A stretch of DNA of 64,000 bases, taken from contig DASRBN010000044.1 in NCBI GenBank assembly GCA_035653615.1, positions 154,170-218,169 of the forward strand. Direction: 5' to 3'. Position 1 is the stretch's first letter, and each line of letters starts with the position of its first letter. Source of the DNA: Ktedonobacteraceae bacterium (GTDB lineage Bacteria; Chloroflexota; Ktedonobacteria; Ktedonobacterales; Ktedonobacteraceae). Both the position numbers and the translations under genes were made by a program. Below are positions 1-10,160 of the stretch, one piece after another. Under the pieces are notes generated by a model. That model searched no databases. It was not told where the DNA came from and saw nothing but the letters and a program-made list of their open reading frames with translations.

Positions 1-2575
1 GCCATTCCACACAACGTAAAAGGGTAACAGCAACTGCCATTCCTCCCGGTTCGACGCCTGGGCCTTGCTGCAAGACCTCGTATTCCGGCAGGCCGCGATT
101 GAGTATACCCAGCCCGATTGTGCCATTGCTGATATCCACAAAGCGCTTCTGCGGGAAAGTGTTGACCGGCGCTTCCGCCCAATCCGAAACATCGGCAGGA
201 CGAGGAGCTGCGACGGGTCTCATACGAACCTCAAAAGTACTTTCCGCGGCAACATGCTCTACTGTATATGATACAGGGAAGACCACACGCAACCGGTGAT
301 CTTTAACCCTGTTATCAATACGAGTATGAATGGCAATACGTCGCACACCTGGAATCAGGGATACTTCGCTTACGATGGGACACTCGATCATATTGGAACT
401 GCGCTCGTCGCGATCAGGAGAGCAGGAGGCCGGTAGCAGCCAGGTTCCCCGGATACGCAGCGTCGCCTGTACTCCCCCGCTGTTGATCACTTCAATCTCA
501 GGCGGGTCAATCGGCTCGCTAATCAACGAATCTTGCGCCGGCGGGCTGTAATTGTACAGGTCGCCTACATCGCCGCCATCCACAAAGCGGTTGAGTCCTG
601 TAAAGACTGCCCCGGTCTGTTTATCCGTGATGGTAAGTGTTCCATCATCCCTACTAGCTACAACGTTGTAGAATTCATTTTCGATGCATGCTTGCTGTTG
701 CGATGCCATTAGAGAAGTTGAGGTCACCGTGACATCATTTTGCAATCCTCTTGGATAGACCCAGAAAGTTTTGAAGCCAAAAGCAGGCAGATCGGCTGCG
801 ACAAATTCGATGGTCTCGCGCGCTTCATCAATCAGGGACGCCTCAAGAATATCGATATCTTCGCCCTGGATCAACGCCAGCAGGTCCCGCTCAGCCTTAA
901 TCAAGGCCTGTTCATCGACGGTTACACGTCCACGCGGTGTGATCATCACTTCGACCGAGGCTGTACGAGGTTGTTTACCCATCTCAAGATGAATGCGGCT
1001 GATGACATAGGAACTCTCAGGCTGCCCAAGTAAGGATGTCACCATGCTCTCGGCTTTATGCACAAGTTCACCGGCGGCCTCCGTTCCTTCAACAGCCAGC
1101 GCCGCGGCCAGCGTTTCACGTGGCAAGGTCATAGAGCCGAGATCCTGCGTCCAACGATTAATGATGGCGAAGGGCATATGCCTGCCCTGCTCGTCGACAA
1201 TGGCTGCATCCGCCAACGAACCGGGGAACTGGATCACGACTCGCACTTTCTCTGTGCGCGCTCCCGGTGCCGGATTGAACACGACGATGGGTATAGGCTC
1301 CAGATCCTGCCCGGCTTGCAGTGATGGGAAAGGCGCGCGCGTGTCAATCTTCGACATAATGCGGTCGATGGCCTGCCCAACCAGGCTGTTGCCGACCTGC
1401 TGGCTCTGAGCGAAGCGCACGTTATTTTCACGATGGACCTGATCGATGCTACAGCCACAGATGCTGTCATGGGGATGATTTTGCAGCAAGAACTTCCAGG
1501 CAAGTTTCACCAGGCCGGTGGGATATGGCGCCCCTAATTGGGATGCCCAGACAGTCAACGGTTCAACCGCGTGCTCCAACAGGTGTTCTGTGAAGGCATT
1601 CTGTTGCTTGATCCACATGCGTGTGGAGAGGACTGAAGGCAGCAGATGCGAGAACTGGCTGCTGCGCATATCACCGCTTAATACCTGTAATGGAGCGGCA
1701 TCAGGATTGCCCGCTTGCCTGCGCACAACATCAACATACTGCGGCAGCGTCCCGATTTGTATCCGAATGGAGCTGTATTGAGGCGCATCCGCATTTTTTC
1801 TGGGACGCGCATACTTCGCCAATAATTGCTGGTGTTCAGGCTCAAGATGCGCCAGCAGTTTGTTCACGTTCGCGATGATCTCCGGCAGGCCATTCTGCGG
1901 CATCAGGTGATCGGAGCCGTTCATGAACAAGAGCGTATCAGTGGTAGCCTTAGAGAGGAGCGGGGCAGCGAGCAATTCGACGCGCGTGATGAATTCGTCT
2001 ACATTCAGCGGCATCTGGCGCGCATTGGAGTATCCAAGAGCATCGGCAAGATGAATGACCAGCACACGCGTGCCGTCGGGAGCAGTCCAGTAGAACTCGC
2101 TTTTCTCGGCCTCCGCGCCAACACCGCGCCAGAAAACGGCGTTATCGATGCCGAACCCTTGCAGTATCTGGGGCAACTGCGCAATATGGCCGAAGCAATC
2201 CGGTACGTAGCCAACGCGCATTGGCTCTCCAAATTCGCCGGCCTGCCGCAAGCCCCTCTGCAAGTTGCGTACCAGCGATTCACCACTGACCAGGAACTCG
2301 TCCGGCTGGATATACCAGGGACCGACCTGAATGCGACCGGAGCGCGTATATTTCTTCAGGCGCTCCTCCTGCTCCGGTTGCACCTCCAGATAGTCTTCCA
2401 GCACGACGGTCTGTCCATCTAACAGAAAATGAGTGAAGCCAGGGTCGTTGTCCAGGATGTCAAGCAGGCTGTCGATTGTCTGTACCAGCCGGAAACGGAA
2501 CTGCTGAAAAGTCTGATACCATTCGCGGTCCCAATGAGTGTGTGGAACGATGATGATGTTGAGCTGCTGAGCCAT
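1..2575 (-). CDS. alpha-mannosidase, glycoside hydrolase family 38 (3' end outside window)
   Basis: Retaining alpha-mannosidase expected to remove alpha-linked mannose from oligosaccharides or glycans. The frame is open from the ATG at 2575 to the window edge, so about 858 residues are visible and the C-terminus is missing. The N-terminus carries the GH38 signature HTHWDREWY (residues 12-20), whose His and Asp bind the catalytic zinc. Near residue 124 is PDCFGHIAQLPQ, whose Asp is the family nucleophile. GSDHLMPQ near residue 235 matches the conserved His/Asp region, and later residues look like the beta-sandwich domains. The start is chosen for its position just before the zinc motif and for an AAGGGAG ribosome site. 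There is no signal peptide, so a cytoplasmic enzyme of the MngB kind is likely. No sugar transporter is visible beside it. Confidence 0.9.
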   Translation of the reverse strand, partial: MAQQLNIIIVPHTHWDREWYQTFQQFRFRLVQTIDSLLDILDNDPGFTHFLLDGQTVVLEDYLEVQPEQEERLKKYTRSGRIQVGPWYIQPDEFLVSGESLVRNLQRGLRQAGEFGEPMRVGYVPDCFGHIAQLPQILQGFGIDNAVFWRGVGAEAEKSEFYWTAPDGTRVLVIHLADALGYSNARQMPLNVDEFITRVELLAAPLLSKATTDTLLFMNGSDHLMPQNGLPEIIANVNKLLAHLEPEHQQLLAKYARPRKNADAPQYSSIRIQIGTLPQYVDVVRRQAGNPDAAPLQVLSGDMRSSQFSHLLPSVLSTRMWIKQQNAFTEHLLEHAVEPLTVWASQLGAPYPTGLVKLAWKFLLQNHPHDSICGCSIDQVHRENNVRFAQSQQVGNSLVGQAIDRIMSKIDTRAPFPSLQAGQDLEPIPIVVFNPAPGARTEKVRVVIQFPGSLADAAIVDEQGRHMPFAIINRWTQDLGSMTLPRETLAAALAVEGTEAAGELVHKAESMVTSLLGQPESSYVISRIHLEMGKQPRTASVEVMITPRGRVTVDEQALIKAERDLLALIQGEDIDILEASLIDEARETIEFVAADLPAFGFKTFWVYPRGLQNDVTVTSTSLMASQQQACIENEFYNVVASRDDGTLTITDKQTGAVFTGLNRFVDGGDVGDLYNYSPPAQDSLISEPIDPPEIEVINSGGVQATLRIRGTWLLPASCSPDRDERSSNMIECPIVSEVSLIPGVRRIAIHTRIDNRVKDHRLRVVFPVSYTVEHVAAESTFEVRMRPVAAPRPADVSDWAEAPVNTFPQKRFVDISNGTIGLGILNRGLPEYEVLQQGPGVEPGGMAVAVTLLRCVEW

Positions 2576-2917
2576 GGTCTCCCTTTTCCAGGATGTTGCG
2601 GGTAAAAAAATAGCGTCTTCCTTGCGTCACTATGATTAGTAACGAATGATACCGGGTGGTAGTGACTTTCCATCATTATACTTGATAAGCTAACTTTTAG
2701 ACAACCTTTCACCTTTCACGCTTAAAATTGACAGTCTGCTTTTTTCCTGATACTATTTCATCGTATGCCGTTCTGTATTTCACGTGGATGAGGTTGCACG
2801 CAAACAAATCAGCCGGGGAACGACCACAAGAAATCACCGGAGAAATCAGTCTTGCGTGGGAATGAGTAATGTGTTACACTAAAGGAACTCGTACATGCGT
2901 TCTAGAGGAGGTTCTTC
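2576..2917. other. divergent intergenic region
   Basis: 342 bases between the mannosidase gene (leftward) and the anchored glucosaminidase-like gene (rightward). I see no gene here. It holds the ribosome site of the mannosidase gene next to 2576 and a promoter candidate for the rightward gene at 2852-2880. Confidence 0.6.
2852..2880 (+). promoter_or_regulatory. promoter candidate for the glucosaminidase-like gene
   Basis: TTGCGT (2852-2857), a 17-base spacer and TACACT (2875-2880) preceded by TGT, an extended -10. The inferred start near 2887 leaves a 30-base leader with a GAGGAGG ribosome site before the ATG at 2918. Confidence 0.5.
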
Positions 2918-3817
2918 ATGGCCCGAGGGAGTAGCTATGGCGATAAACCCCCGCTGACTCCTTTACCTTTTCCGGTCGACGCGCCAGTAACCAGGCGTGC
3001 CACCCGTGTGCTGCCGGAAGCGCAGCCACAAAAGGAAAAAGTAACACAGATATTACCAATAAGACAAAAAGAGACTCAAGCTTTCACGTATAAAGGCCCT
3101 CACCCACTGGCGCGGCATCGCTCCTGGCTCGCACCGTTTATCTTATGTATAGTTATCGTCGTACTGAGTTCTTTCGTGCTGATTAGTGCGGCTGTTTTTC
3201 AGCGGCATGATAATCAAAATCTTGTCACGTATAATGGACAGTCCTTTCCTATTCAAGTAGGTGGCTCTATCAGCGCGTTTAATACCTGGCAGAACAGCAC
3301 CGGGCCGATAGCGACCAGGACGCCTATTCCCGTACAAGTAAGCACAGGACCCTATTCCGTACTGGGCAAGCCGACCATTTCGGCTGCTTTCATCAACCAG
3401 GTACTCGCCGCTTACGGGTCGCCCGCCGCGGGCACCGGACAGCAGATGTACGACCTGGGCGTGAAGTACGGCATTGACCCGGTATACGCGCTGGCCTTCT
3501 TCATGCATGAAAGTCTCTTCGGCACGACCGGTGAGGCACGCACCACATTGTCACTTGGGAATTTGCGTTGTATTCCTACACGCCCCTGTATCGATCAGGA
3601 TAGAGGAGGATACGCGCAGATGTATAGCTGGGTAGACGGATACGAACAGTGGTACAAGCTTATACGCAATCTCTATGTTGCTCAATGGGGGCGTGTTACT
3701 GTTGATCAAATCATTCCCAAGTACGCTCCCAGCAGCGACGGTAATGACGAAGCTGCGTATATTGCATCGCTCAAGCATGAGGTCGATACGTGGCGAGCGG
3801 GGATTCTCAGGCCGTAA
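2918..3817 (+). CDS. membrane-anchored glucosaminidase-like protein
   Basis: 299 residues. A proline-rich cytoplasmic N-terminus of about 68 residues is followed by one membrane segment (about 70-95), a Ser/Thr/Pro-rich linker and an outer domain (about 145-299). That domain resembles the lysozyme-fold glucosaminidase family (PF01832): a helix with FMHESLFGT carries the probable catalytic Glu, followed by SLGN and a YxxWxDGYEQWY-like region. Enzymes of this kind cut the glycan strands of peptidoglycan. The start has a strong GAGGAGG ribosome site. Its last 11 bases overlap the end of the convergent kinase-regulator gene. Family assignment is by motif memory; the substrate is not shown. Confidence 0.65.
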   Translation: MARGSSYGDKPPLTPLPFPVDAPVTRRATRVLPEAQPQKEKVTQILPIRQKETQAFTYKGPHPLARHRSWLAPFILCIVIVVLSSFVLISAAVFQRHDNQNLVTYNGQSFPIQVGGSISAFNTWQNSTGPIATRTPIPVQVSTGPYSVLGKPTISAAFINQVLAAYGSPAAGTGQQMYDLGVKYGIDPVYALAFFMHESLFGTTGEARTTLSLGNLRCIPTRPCIDQDRGGYAQMYSWVDGYEQWYKLIRNLYVAQWGRVTVDQIIPKYAPSSDGNDEAAYIASLKHEVDTWRAGILRP

Positions 3818-5228
3818 GCAGTCCCCGTTCGTGCGCCTTGCTCAGCGCCTCGGTGCGCCCCGAGACATTGAGTTTCTGGTAAATGTTCGCCAGGTGGAAA
3901 TTGACTGTCCGCTCGCTGACAAAGAGCCGGGCGGCAATTTCCTTATTGCGCAGGCCGCGTGCCAGCAGTTGCAGCACTTCCTGCTCGCGCGCCGTCAACA
4001 TCTCATGGGTGATGTTTCCGCGGGCCTGCTGGCCGAAGCGCGAGATCAGGCGCCCGGCGATCTGCGGCTGTATCAATAGTTCGCCGCGCGCCACCGTTCG
4101 TATGGCATGAGCCAGTTCATCGGGGGAGATATCTTTCAGCACGTAGCCGTCCGCACCCGCTTGCAGCGACTCATACAGCAATCCCTCGCGATCAAGCGTT
4201 GAGAGCAACAGGACGCGGGTTTCGTTATTGAGTTGTTTTATCTGCCGTAAGGCGCCCAGGCTGGAATTATTGGGCAACAGTGTATCCATCAAGACGACCT
4301 GCGGCCCCAACTCCATCATCTCGCTCACCGCCTGCACGCCATCAGCTGCCTCGCCCACCACCTCAAGATCAGAAAAACCCTCCAACATGTGTTGCAATCC
4401 CGCGCGGGTCACCGCCTGACCATCCACTACCAGAACCCGTATGCGCCCTTCTGGATTTGCTTTAGTGCCGGGAGTATCGTGGAACAGTGAGGCCTTCGCT
4501 TCAGAGTGCATATGATGATTGTAGGGTACGCGCACCTGTACCTGGGTTCCCTGCTCCAGGCCGGCATGTATCTCTAATGAGCCACCGAGTAGTTCAATAC
4601 GAGCGCGCAGGGCATCCAGAATGGGCATCTTCCATTCTACCCCTCCCACTGCCTGTCGTGAGGCCGGCACAAAAGGTGGCGCGGGAGCACCATCATTATT
4701 CGCGAGAGTCGCTTCGTCGTCCTCAGATGGCACCCCATCGTCTTCGATGCTCATCAGCAGATCATCGTGTCCATACACCAGTGTGAAACGCAGCTTGCGC
4801 GCGCCGCTGTGCCGCTGAACCTGGCTGAGGGCCTCCTGGCCAATGCGGTACATCAGCCGCTCAATATCATTGGAAAGGGGACGCTCTTCGCCTGAAAAGG
4901 CCACACGGCTTGAAAGGCCCAGTCGTTCCGCCGTCTCGTCGACAAGACCCGAGAGCGCTCCAGTCAATGAAACGCCGGGTAGATCGACCAATTGCAGTTC
5001 ACTGCCGGTAATACTCACTTCGTAGAGTAGTTCGCGCGTCATCTGCTCAAGTACTGACAGCCCATTGCGCATAGCATCTCTATCAAAAGGCATACCGTTC
5101 TGAGATGAATTATCCCCCGCCTCGTTGCTCACAAGATTTTGCAGCGCATTGATCTGAAGCATCATTGCGCTCAACCCCTGGATGAGATGCACGTGATCTG
5201 TTTGCTGTAGAGCGTCTGCGGTTTGCAT
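3807..5228 (-). CDS. single-chain histidine kinase-response regulator fusion (NarL type)
   Basis: 473 residues in one frame. Residues 1-250 are kinase-like. The protein begins inside a HisKA_3-like helix, with His12 five residues before QGL as in the usual H-D-x-x-x-Q-G-L motif, but Val13 replaces the Asp. A weak HATPase domain follows, with the N-box-like RIGQEALSQVQRHS, a DDG G1 motif and GTQVQVRVPY at its end. Residues about 265-385 are a receiver domain with phosphoacceptor Asp in VVLMD and Lys in YVLKD; the usual second acidic residue of the VDD pocket is Gly (VDGQ). Residues about 405-473 are a LuxR-type HTH with LTAREQEVLQLLARG. No membrane or sensor segment is present, so input must come from a partner or the cytoplasm. 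The start has an AGAGGGAAA ribosome site. Confidence 0.85.
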   Translation of the reverse strand: MQTADALQQTDHVHLIQGLSAMMLQINALQNLVSNEAGDNSSQNGMPFDRDAMRNGLSVLEQMTRELLYEVSITGSELQLVDLPGVSLTGALSGLVDETAERLGLSSRVAFSGEERPLSNDIERLMYRIGQEALSQVQRHSGARKLRFTLVYGHDDLLMSIEDDGVPSEDDEATLANNDGAPAPPFVPASRQAVGGVEWKMPILDALRARIELLGGSLEIHAGLEQGTQVQVRVPYNHHMHSEAKASLFHDTPGTKANPEGRIRVLVVDGQAVTRAGLQHMLEGFSDLEVVGEAADGVQAVSEMMELGPQVVLMDTLLPNNSSLGALRQIKQLNNETRVLLLSTLDREGLLYESLQAGADGYVLKDISPDELAHAIRTVARGELLIQPQIAGRLISRFGQQARGNITHEMLTAREQEVLQLLARGLRNKEIAARLFVSERTVNFHLANIYQKLNVSGRTEALSKAHERGLLTA

Positions 5229-5430
5229 GCGCTTTTCCCTCTGGCCTGCTCATCGATAAGATACAGGTACATTATCGCATATATTTTCCTGATGATTCAT
5301 CTACTAAGGCTAATTACAGATGATGGCAAAGTAACTGACAAACCGGCAGGGGGTCGAATATGGTTTTTTACAACGTATTCCGGCAATGGACGCGCGGGGC
5401 GATGAAGCGGCCCGTGAGGGCCGCTTCATC

Positions 5431-8016
5431 CTAGTGTACGGCCTCCAGCACGATTTTTCCGTCCTTCGCGTCGATGTCCACGGTATCGCCGTCACGCACG
5501 GTGCCGTCGAGGATGGCGCGGGCAACCCGGTTCTCCACCTCACGCTGGATGACACGCTTGAGGGGGCGAGCGCCGAACTGCGGATCATAGCCCAGATTCG
5601 CCAGCAATTCTTTGGCCCTATCGCTCAAATGGAGCGTGATGTGGCGCTCGGCCAGGCGCGGGCGCAGGCGATTGACCTGTATTTCCACAATCTGCTTCAT
5701 CTGATCGCGCGTGATCTGGCGGAAGACAATCACCTCGTCAATGCGGTTGATGAACTCAGGCCGGAAGCCCTCCTCACGCAGGCGCTGGCGTACCAGGCGC
5801 TCTATGCCCTCCTCGTCCATACCATCGAACTCATGCAGCCAGGCTGTACCGACGTTGCTGGTCATGATAATGACCGTGTTCTTGAAATCGACTGTGCGAC
5901 CCTGACCATCGGTCAGACGGCCATCATCGAGGATTTGTAGCAGCACGTTGAAGACTTCGGGAGCCGCCTTTTCGATCTCATCGAAGAGAATAACGCTATA
6001 TGGGCGACGGCGCACAGCCTCGGTGAGTTGACCTCCTTCTTCATAGCCCACGTAGCCGGGAGGGGCGCCTATCAACCTGGCGACACTGTGCTTTTCCATG
6101 TACTCCGACATGTCGATGCGAATGAGTGCGCGCTCATCGTCGAAGAGAAATTCCGCCAGTGCGCGCGCCAGTTCAGTCTTACCAACGCCGGTTGGACCCA
6201 GGAAGATGAAGCTGGCCAATGGACGATTGGGGTCTTGAAGCCCGGCACGCGAGCGACGGATGGCATCTGAGACGGTACGCAATGCCAGTTCCTGTCCAAC
6301 CACGCGCTCGCGCAGGCGATCCTCCATCGTGAGCAACTTCTGCACCTCGGCCTCCATCAACTTGGAGACGGGAATATGCGTCCATTTCGAAACGATCTCG
6401 GCGATATCCTCGGCATCGACCTCTTCCTTGAGCATACGCGCCCCCTTGATGTTGGTCAGCTTCGACTCCATATCCTGGATGCGCCGCTCGAGGTCGGGTA
6501 TAGTACCATAGCGAAGCTTGGCGGCTTTCTCGTAGTCATAGGCGCGATCAGCCTTCTCGAGGTCAAGTTGTGCCTGTTCCAACTCCTTCTTCAACTGGCG
6601 AATTTGCTCGACAGGCTCTTTTTCACTCTCGAAAGAGAGGCGCAGGTTGTGCAATTGCTCGCTCAAGTTGGCAATCTCTTGCTCAACTCTGGTGCGACGC
6701 TCGCGGCTGGCCGGGTCGGTCTCTTTTTTCAGCGCTTCCTGCTCGATCTGCAACTGGCGAATGCGGCGGTCCAGGGCATCAATTTCCGCGGGTGTGCTGT
6801 CGAGTTCCACGCGGCGGCGGCTGGCGGCTTCGTCAACCAGGTCGATGGCCTTGTCCGGCAAGAAACGGTCGGTGATGTAGCGATTGGAGAGGATAGCGGC
6901 AGCAACCAGCGCGCTATCCGTGATGCGCACGCCATGATGCACCTCGTAGCGCTGTTTAAGCCCGCGCAGGATACTGATGGTATCCTCGACCGTTGGCTGG
7001 TCGACCATCACGGGCTGGAAGCGGCGCTCCAACGCGGCGTCCTTCTCAATATGCTTGCGATACTCGTCCAGGGTGGTTGCGCCGATGCAGTGCAGTTCGC
7101 CGCGCGCCAGCATGGGCTTCAACATGTTGGAAGCATCCATCGCGCCCTCAGCAGCTCCCGCGCCTACCAGCGTATGCAGCTCGTCAATAAAAAGGATAAT
7201 ATTACCCTCGGAACTGGTCACTTCTTTGAGTACGGCTTTCAGGCGCTCCTCGAACTCGCCACGATACTTGGCGCCTGCCACCAGCGCGCCCAGATCGAGA
7301 GTAACGACCTGTTTATCGGCCAGCGTTTTCGGAACATCGCCGCGCACAATACGCTGGGCCAATCCTTCAACAATCGCGGTTTTGCCCACGCCCGGCTCGC
7401 CAATCAGCACGGGATTATTCTTGGTGCGGCGGCTCAGCACCTGGATGACGCGACGAATCTCTTCATCTCGCCCGATTACCGGATCGAGCTTGCCCTGCTC
7501 CGCCAGTTGCGTCAGGTTGCGGCCATATTTCTCTAACGCCTGATATTTGCCCTCGGGATTTTGATCGGTCACACGCTGCGCCCCGCGAATCGATGTAAGG
7601 GCCTTCAAAACATTATCGCGTGTCAGGCCTGCCGCCCTTAATGCTCGCTGCACAGGCCCATCGCCGGTATTGAACATGGCGAGCAAGAGATGCTCCACGC
7701 TCAGATATTCATCGTGGAAATTGTTCATTTCCTGCCACGCATCGTCCAATAGCTTGCGCAGGCGCGGCGAAATGCTCGGCTCGCTGCCACCATAGGCACG
7801 CGGCATGCGCTCAATATCGTTCGTAATCATACGCTGCGCCGCGGCCAGGTCGCCGTTTACCTTGGCGATGATCTGCTGCGTTACGCCGCCTTCCTGATCC
7901 AGCAGCGCCGCAAGCAGGTGTTCGACCTCTATCTGACTGTTATTGTATTGCTTTGCTAACTCGTTTGCCTGAGTTATAGCCTCTCGTGCCTTTTCAGTGA
8001 ATCGTTCAACTTTCAT
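5431..8016 (-). CDS. clpB: ATP-dependent disaggregase ClpB
   Basis: 861 residues, the usual ClpB length. AAA+ hexamer that works with DnaK to pull polypeptides out of aggregates in the cytoplasm. It has an N-terminal Clp repeat domain (residues 1-145), a first AAA+ module with GEPGVGKT near 205 and [11 protein letters not shown], a long middle coiled coil (about 405-525) that marks ClpB rather than ClpA or ClpC, and a second AAA+ module with GPTGVGKT near 605 and ILFDEIEKA. The start at 8016 has a GGGAGG ribosome site. It stands alone: no dnaK or grpE nearby. No CIRCE or HAIR inverted repeat is visible upstream, so heat control, if any, uses another mechanism. Confidence 0.97.
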   Translation of the reverse strand: MKVERFTEKAREAITQANELAKQYNNSQIEVEHLLAALLDQEGGVTQQIIAKVNGDLAAAQRMITNDIERMPRAYGGSEPSISPRLRKLLDDAWQEMNNFHDEYLSVEHLLLAMFNTGDGPVQRALRAAGLTRDNVLKALTSIRGAQRVTDQNPEGKYQALEKYGRNLTQLAEQGKLDPVIGRDEEIRRVIQVLSRRTKNNPVLIGEPGVGKTAIVEGLAQRIVRGDVPKTLADKQVVTLDLGALVAGAKYRGEFEERLKAVLKEVTSSEGNIILFIDELHTLVGAGAAEGAMDASNMLKPMLARGELHCIGATTLDEYRKHIEKDAALERRFQPVMVDQPTVEDTISILRGLKQRYEVHHGVRITDSALVAAAILSNRYITDRFLPDKAIDLVDEAASRRRVELDSTPAEIDALDRRIRQLQIEQEALKKETDPASRERRTRVEQEIANLSEQLHNLRLSFESEKEPVEQIRQLKKELEQAQLDLEKADRAYDYEKAAKLRYGTIPDLERRIQDMESKLTNIKGARMLKEEVDAEDIAEIVSKWTHIPVSKLMEAEVQKLLTMEDRLRERVVGQELALRTVSDAIRRSRAGLQDPNRPLASFIFLGPTGVGKTELARALAEFLFDDERALIRIDMSEYMEKHSVARLIGAPPGYVGYEEGGQLTEAVRRRPYSVILFDEIEKAAPEVFNVLLQILDDGRLTDGQGRTVDFKNTVIIMTSNVGTAWLHEFDGMDEEGIERLVRQRLREEGFRPEFINRIDEVIVFRQITRDQMKQIVEIQVNRLRPRLAERHITLHLSDRAKELLANLGYDPQFGARPLKRVIQREVENRVARAILDGTVRDGDTVDIDAKDGKIVLEAVH

Positions 8017-8078
8017 AGTCTGCCTCCCATAATCTATCCTTCATAGTGCATCTTCTATGATATTCTAATAGTTTACTT

Positions 8079-8104
8079 AGTGCTTATCCGAAAACCTCTA
8101 CTTT
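8079..8104 (-). mobile_element. relic of an IS5-type element end
   Basis: These 26 bases are the exact reverse complement of 20251-20276, the last codons (KVEVFG, stop) and 3' end of the IS5-type transposase gene in this window. Similarity stops abruptly on both sides. The relic lies 63 bases upstream of the clpB start codon. The shared outer limit suggests the IS right end is at 20276. Confidence 0.7.
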
Positions 8105-8164
8105 TTATGCACTCAGCATTCTATGAGGGAAAAGAGGTCAATCTGAACGTGCTTCTTTTTGCCC

Positions 8165-8848
8165 CTATCGCTCAGGATTGAGCAGGCCACGTTCTATGGC
8201 GAGAGCAACGGCTGAAGCGCGCGAATCTACTCCGAGTTTGGCGTAGATGCTGGCAAGATGGGCTCCCACTGTGCGGATACTGATACCTAAACGAGCGGCT
8301 ATTTCTTTGCTGCGTTCTCCGCGCGCTACTCTCTGAAGAATTTCTCGTTCTCGCTCGGTCAGTTCCATGCCTGGAACTGTGTCCAAAGAAGGCGTTGCAT
8401 CTTTCGCTTGCGATGACGTCAGCGCAAACACACGCGCCAGCATTTTCGGTTGGAGGAGCACTTCACCACGCGCTGCTGCCCGGATCGCATGAAAAAGTGT
8501 TTCACGATTGGTGTCTTTTAGAAGATAGCCGCAGGCACCTGAGCGCAGTCCACGCACCATCAGATCATCTTCGTTGTACGTGGTCAGGATAACTACCGCA
8601 ATCTGCGGCCAGGTGTTGCGAATATGCGCAATGGCCTCCAACCCATCCATGCCCGGCATCCGCAGGTCCATCAGGACCACATCTGGTTGGCATTCCTCCA
8701 CCACGCGTAGCGCCGTTGCACCATCCGCCGCGTCTCCGACCAGAGTAAACCCTTCTCCTGCCAGTTCCAACATCATACGTAAGCCCTCCCTGACCACCAG
8801 GTGATCATCGACAACCACCACGCGAATGACCTCTTGCTCATTGCTCAT
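8165..8848 (-). CDS. NarL/LuxR-type response regulator
   Basis: 227 residues. Receiver domain (about 8-125) with VDDH, phosphoacceptor Asp in VVLMDLRMPGMDG and Lys in YLLKD, then a LuxR HTH (about 155-220) with ELTEREREILQRVARG. The start at 8848 is chosen because a GGAGG site sits 8 bases upstream and the receiver fold starts right after; a longer frame upstream lies inside the kinase gene. It overlaps the end of the kinase gene by 11 bases, so the two are translationally coupled. Probable target: the divergent ABC cluster at 10458-19237. Confidence 0.92.
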   Translation of the reverse strand: MSNEQEVIRVVVVDDHLVVREGLRMMLELAGEGFTLVGDAADGATALRVVEECQPDVVLMDLRMPGMDGLEAIAHIRNTWPQIAVVILTTYNEDDLMVRGLRSGACGYLLKDTNRETLFHAIRAAARGEVLLQPKMLARVFALTSSQAKDATPSLDTVPGMELTEREREILQRVARGERSKEIAARLGISIRTVGAHLASIYAKLGVDSRASAVALAIERGLLNPER

Positions 8849-10160
8849 CACATCTACCTCCCTCTGTTCCCAGAAGTCGCAAGCGAATGGTGGTTCCCTT
8901 GCCCGGAGCACTGATAATCTGAAGGTGCCCTTGCAGCAAGCGCGCGCGTTCGCGCAATCCAAGCAAGCCATAATGACCGGCCTGCCGCACCGCAGCTTCC
9001 GGGTCGAAACCAATCCCATCATCTCCTATCTCAAACGTGCATCCCTGTTGATCACAGTTCGCGCAGATCCAGGCTCGCGTGGCCTGCGCATGGCGCGTAA
9101 TGTTCATCAGGCCCTCAGCAACCAAGCGCAGGAGATGCTCATGTAAAGCAGGCGGAAGCAACAGCGTTTCCGGCAGAGAGCAGGCACAGACGATACCAGT
9201 GGCGGAGGTAAAGCGTTGGATTTCGTCCTGGACTGCCTGGAAAAAGCTTTGCGTGTTCTGCGTTTCGGCGCGCAAATCCTCGATTGCCGCGCGCGCCTCT
9301 GTGATCGTGGCCCGTGCGCGTGTCATCGCCTGTTGCACAATGGCTTGTGCCTGATTGGCTTGCTGTTTGAGTAACAGGGCATCGACCGTCTCCAGTTGCA
9401 TGGTCAAACCAACCAGCCCCTGGGCCAGTATATCATGCAGTTCGCGCGCCATGCGCTGGCGTTCTGCCATCAATGTAAGATCTTCGACCTGAGCCGCATA
9501 TTCCTCCAACTGCTTGTGGGTGGCTTCCAACTGGTCGTGCGTCGTCTTGAGTTCCGCGTGGGCGCTTTCCAGTTCTCGCAGCATTGCCTGGTCCCTCTGG
9601 TGCGCTCGGCCCTGCTGGATATAGAGCAAGACGCACGCGATGACAAACAAGATCAGCGTTGTACTCCCAGTTAAGATGCTGGTCAATTTATTCACAGCCC
9701 CAGAGCTCAGGATGGATACAATCTGCGTTCCCTGGGCCAGGCCAAAGAGGAGAAGGCAGCCCGCTCCTACCAGAATCGCCAGGCGTGTTTGCTTGAGCAG
9801 AGTAATGGCCTCAATGGTGAGCGCAAGACAGAGGCCAGGGATCGCACTCTCAGCCTGGGCCAGAAAAAAGATCAGAAGCACAAGTCCTCCCTGCGCGAGA
9901 AAAGAGAGCAGGAGATCCCAGTTTTTGCGTAAAGAGAATGCACCCCAGTGTAGCCCGGCATGCACGACCATCAGGAGTGTAAAAAGGATCAGGTTAAACT
10001 GAGGACCACTTACGGCTCCTGGGGGCACCTTGCCAGGATTCTGGCTCTGGCCTGGCAAAGCTGTTTGCAAGGTTTGAATATAGACCAGCACTATCCACAA
10101 AAGGAGAAGCCAGCGCAAGGGAGATGTTTGATTGCTGCTCATGTGTGTGTGTTCTCTCAT
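8838..10160 (-). CDS. NarX-like membrane sensor histidine kinase
   Basis: 440 residues. About six membrane segments occupy residues 10-180, then a coiled coil (about 180-235) leads into a HisKA_3 domain with RQRMARELHDILAQGL, whose His is the phosphorylated residue. The HATPase domain ends with YGLLGLRERARLLQG and GKGTTIRLRLL. There is no large outer domain, so the signal is probably sensed within the membrane, as in kinases that watch a transporter or envelope stress. The start at 10160 has an AGAGG site; a TTG at 10205 is an in-frame alternative. First gene of a two-gene operon with the regulator. Confidence 0.9.
   Translation of the reverse strand: MREHTHMSSNQTSPLRWLLLLWIVLVYIQTLQTALPGQSQNPGKVPPGAVSGPQFNLILFTLLMVVHAGLHWGAFSLRKNWDLLLSFLAQGGLVLLIFFLAQAESAIPGLCLALTIEAITLLKQTRLAILVGAGCLLLFGLAQGTQIVSILSSGAVNKLTSILTGSTTLILFVIACVLLYIQQGRAHQRDQAMLRELESAHAELKTTHDQLEATHKQLEEYAAQVEDLTLMAERQRMARELHDILAQGLVGLTMQLETVDALLLKQQANQAQAIVQQAMTRARATITEARAAIEDLRAETQNTQSFFQAVQDEIQRFTSATGIVCACSLPETLLLPPALHEHLLRLVAEGLMNITRHAQATRAWICANCDQQGCTFEIGDDGIGFDPEAAVRQAGHYGLLGLRERARLLQGHLQIISAPGKGTTIRLRLLGTEGGRCDEQ

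Noticed and set aside
1826..2422. 198-residue rightward frame at the left end
   Set aside because: It is the complement of the GH38 mannosidase gene, whose leftward frame has clear catalytic motifs.
6376..7536. 386-residue rightward frame antisense to clpB
   Set aside because: It lies wholly inside clpB on the other strand and has no ribosome site or recognisable domain; high-GC third positions explain it.
8017..8164. search for CIRCE or HAIR heat-shock operators before clpB
   Set aside because: No TTAGCACTC/GAGTGCTAA or CTTGAGT/ACTCAAG pair is present; only the IS relic was found.
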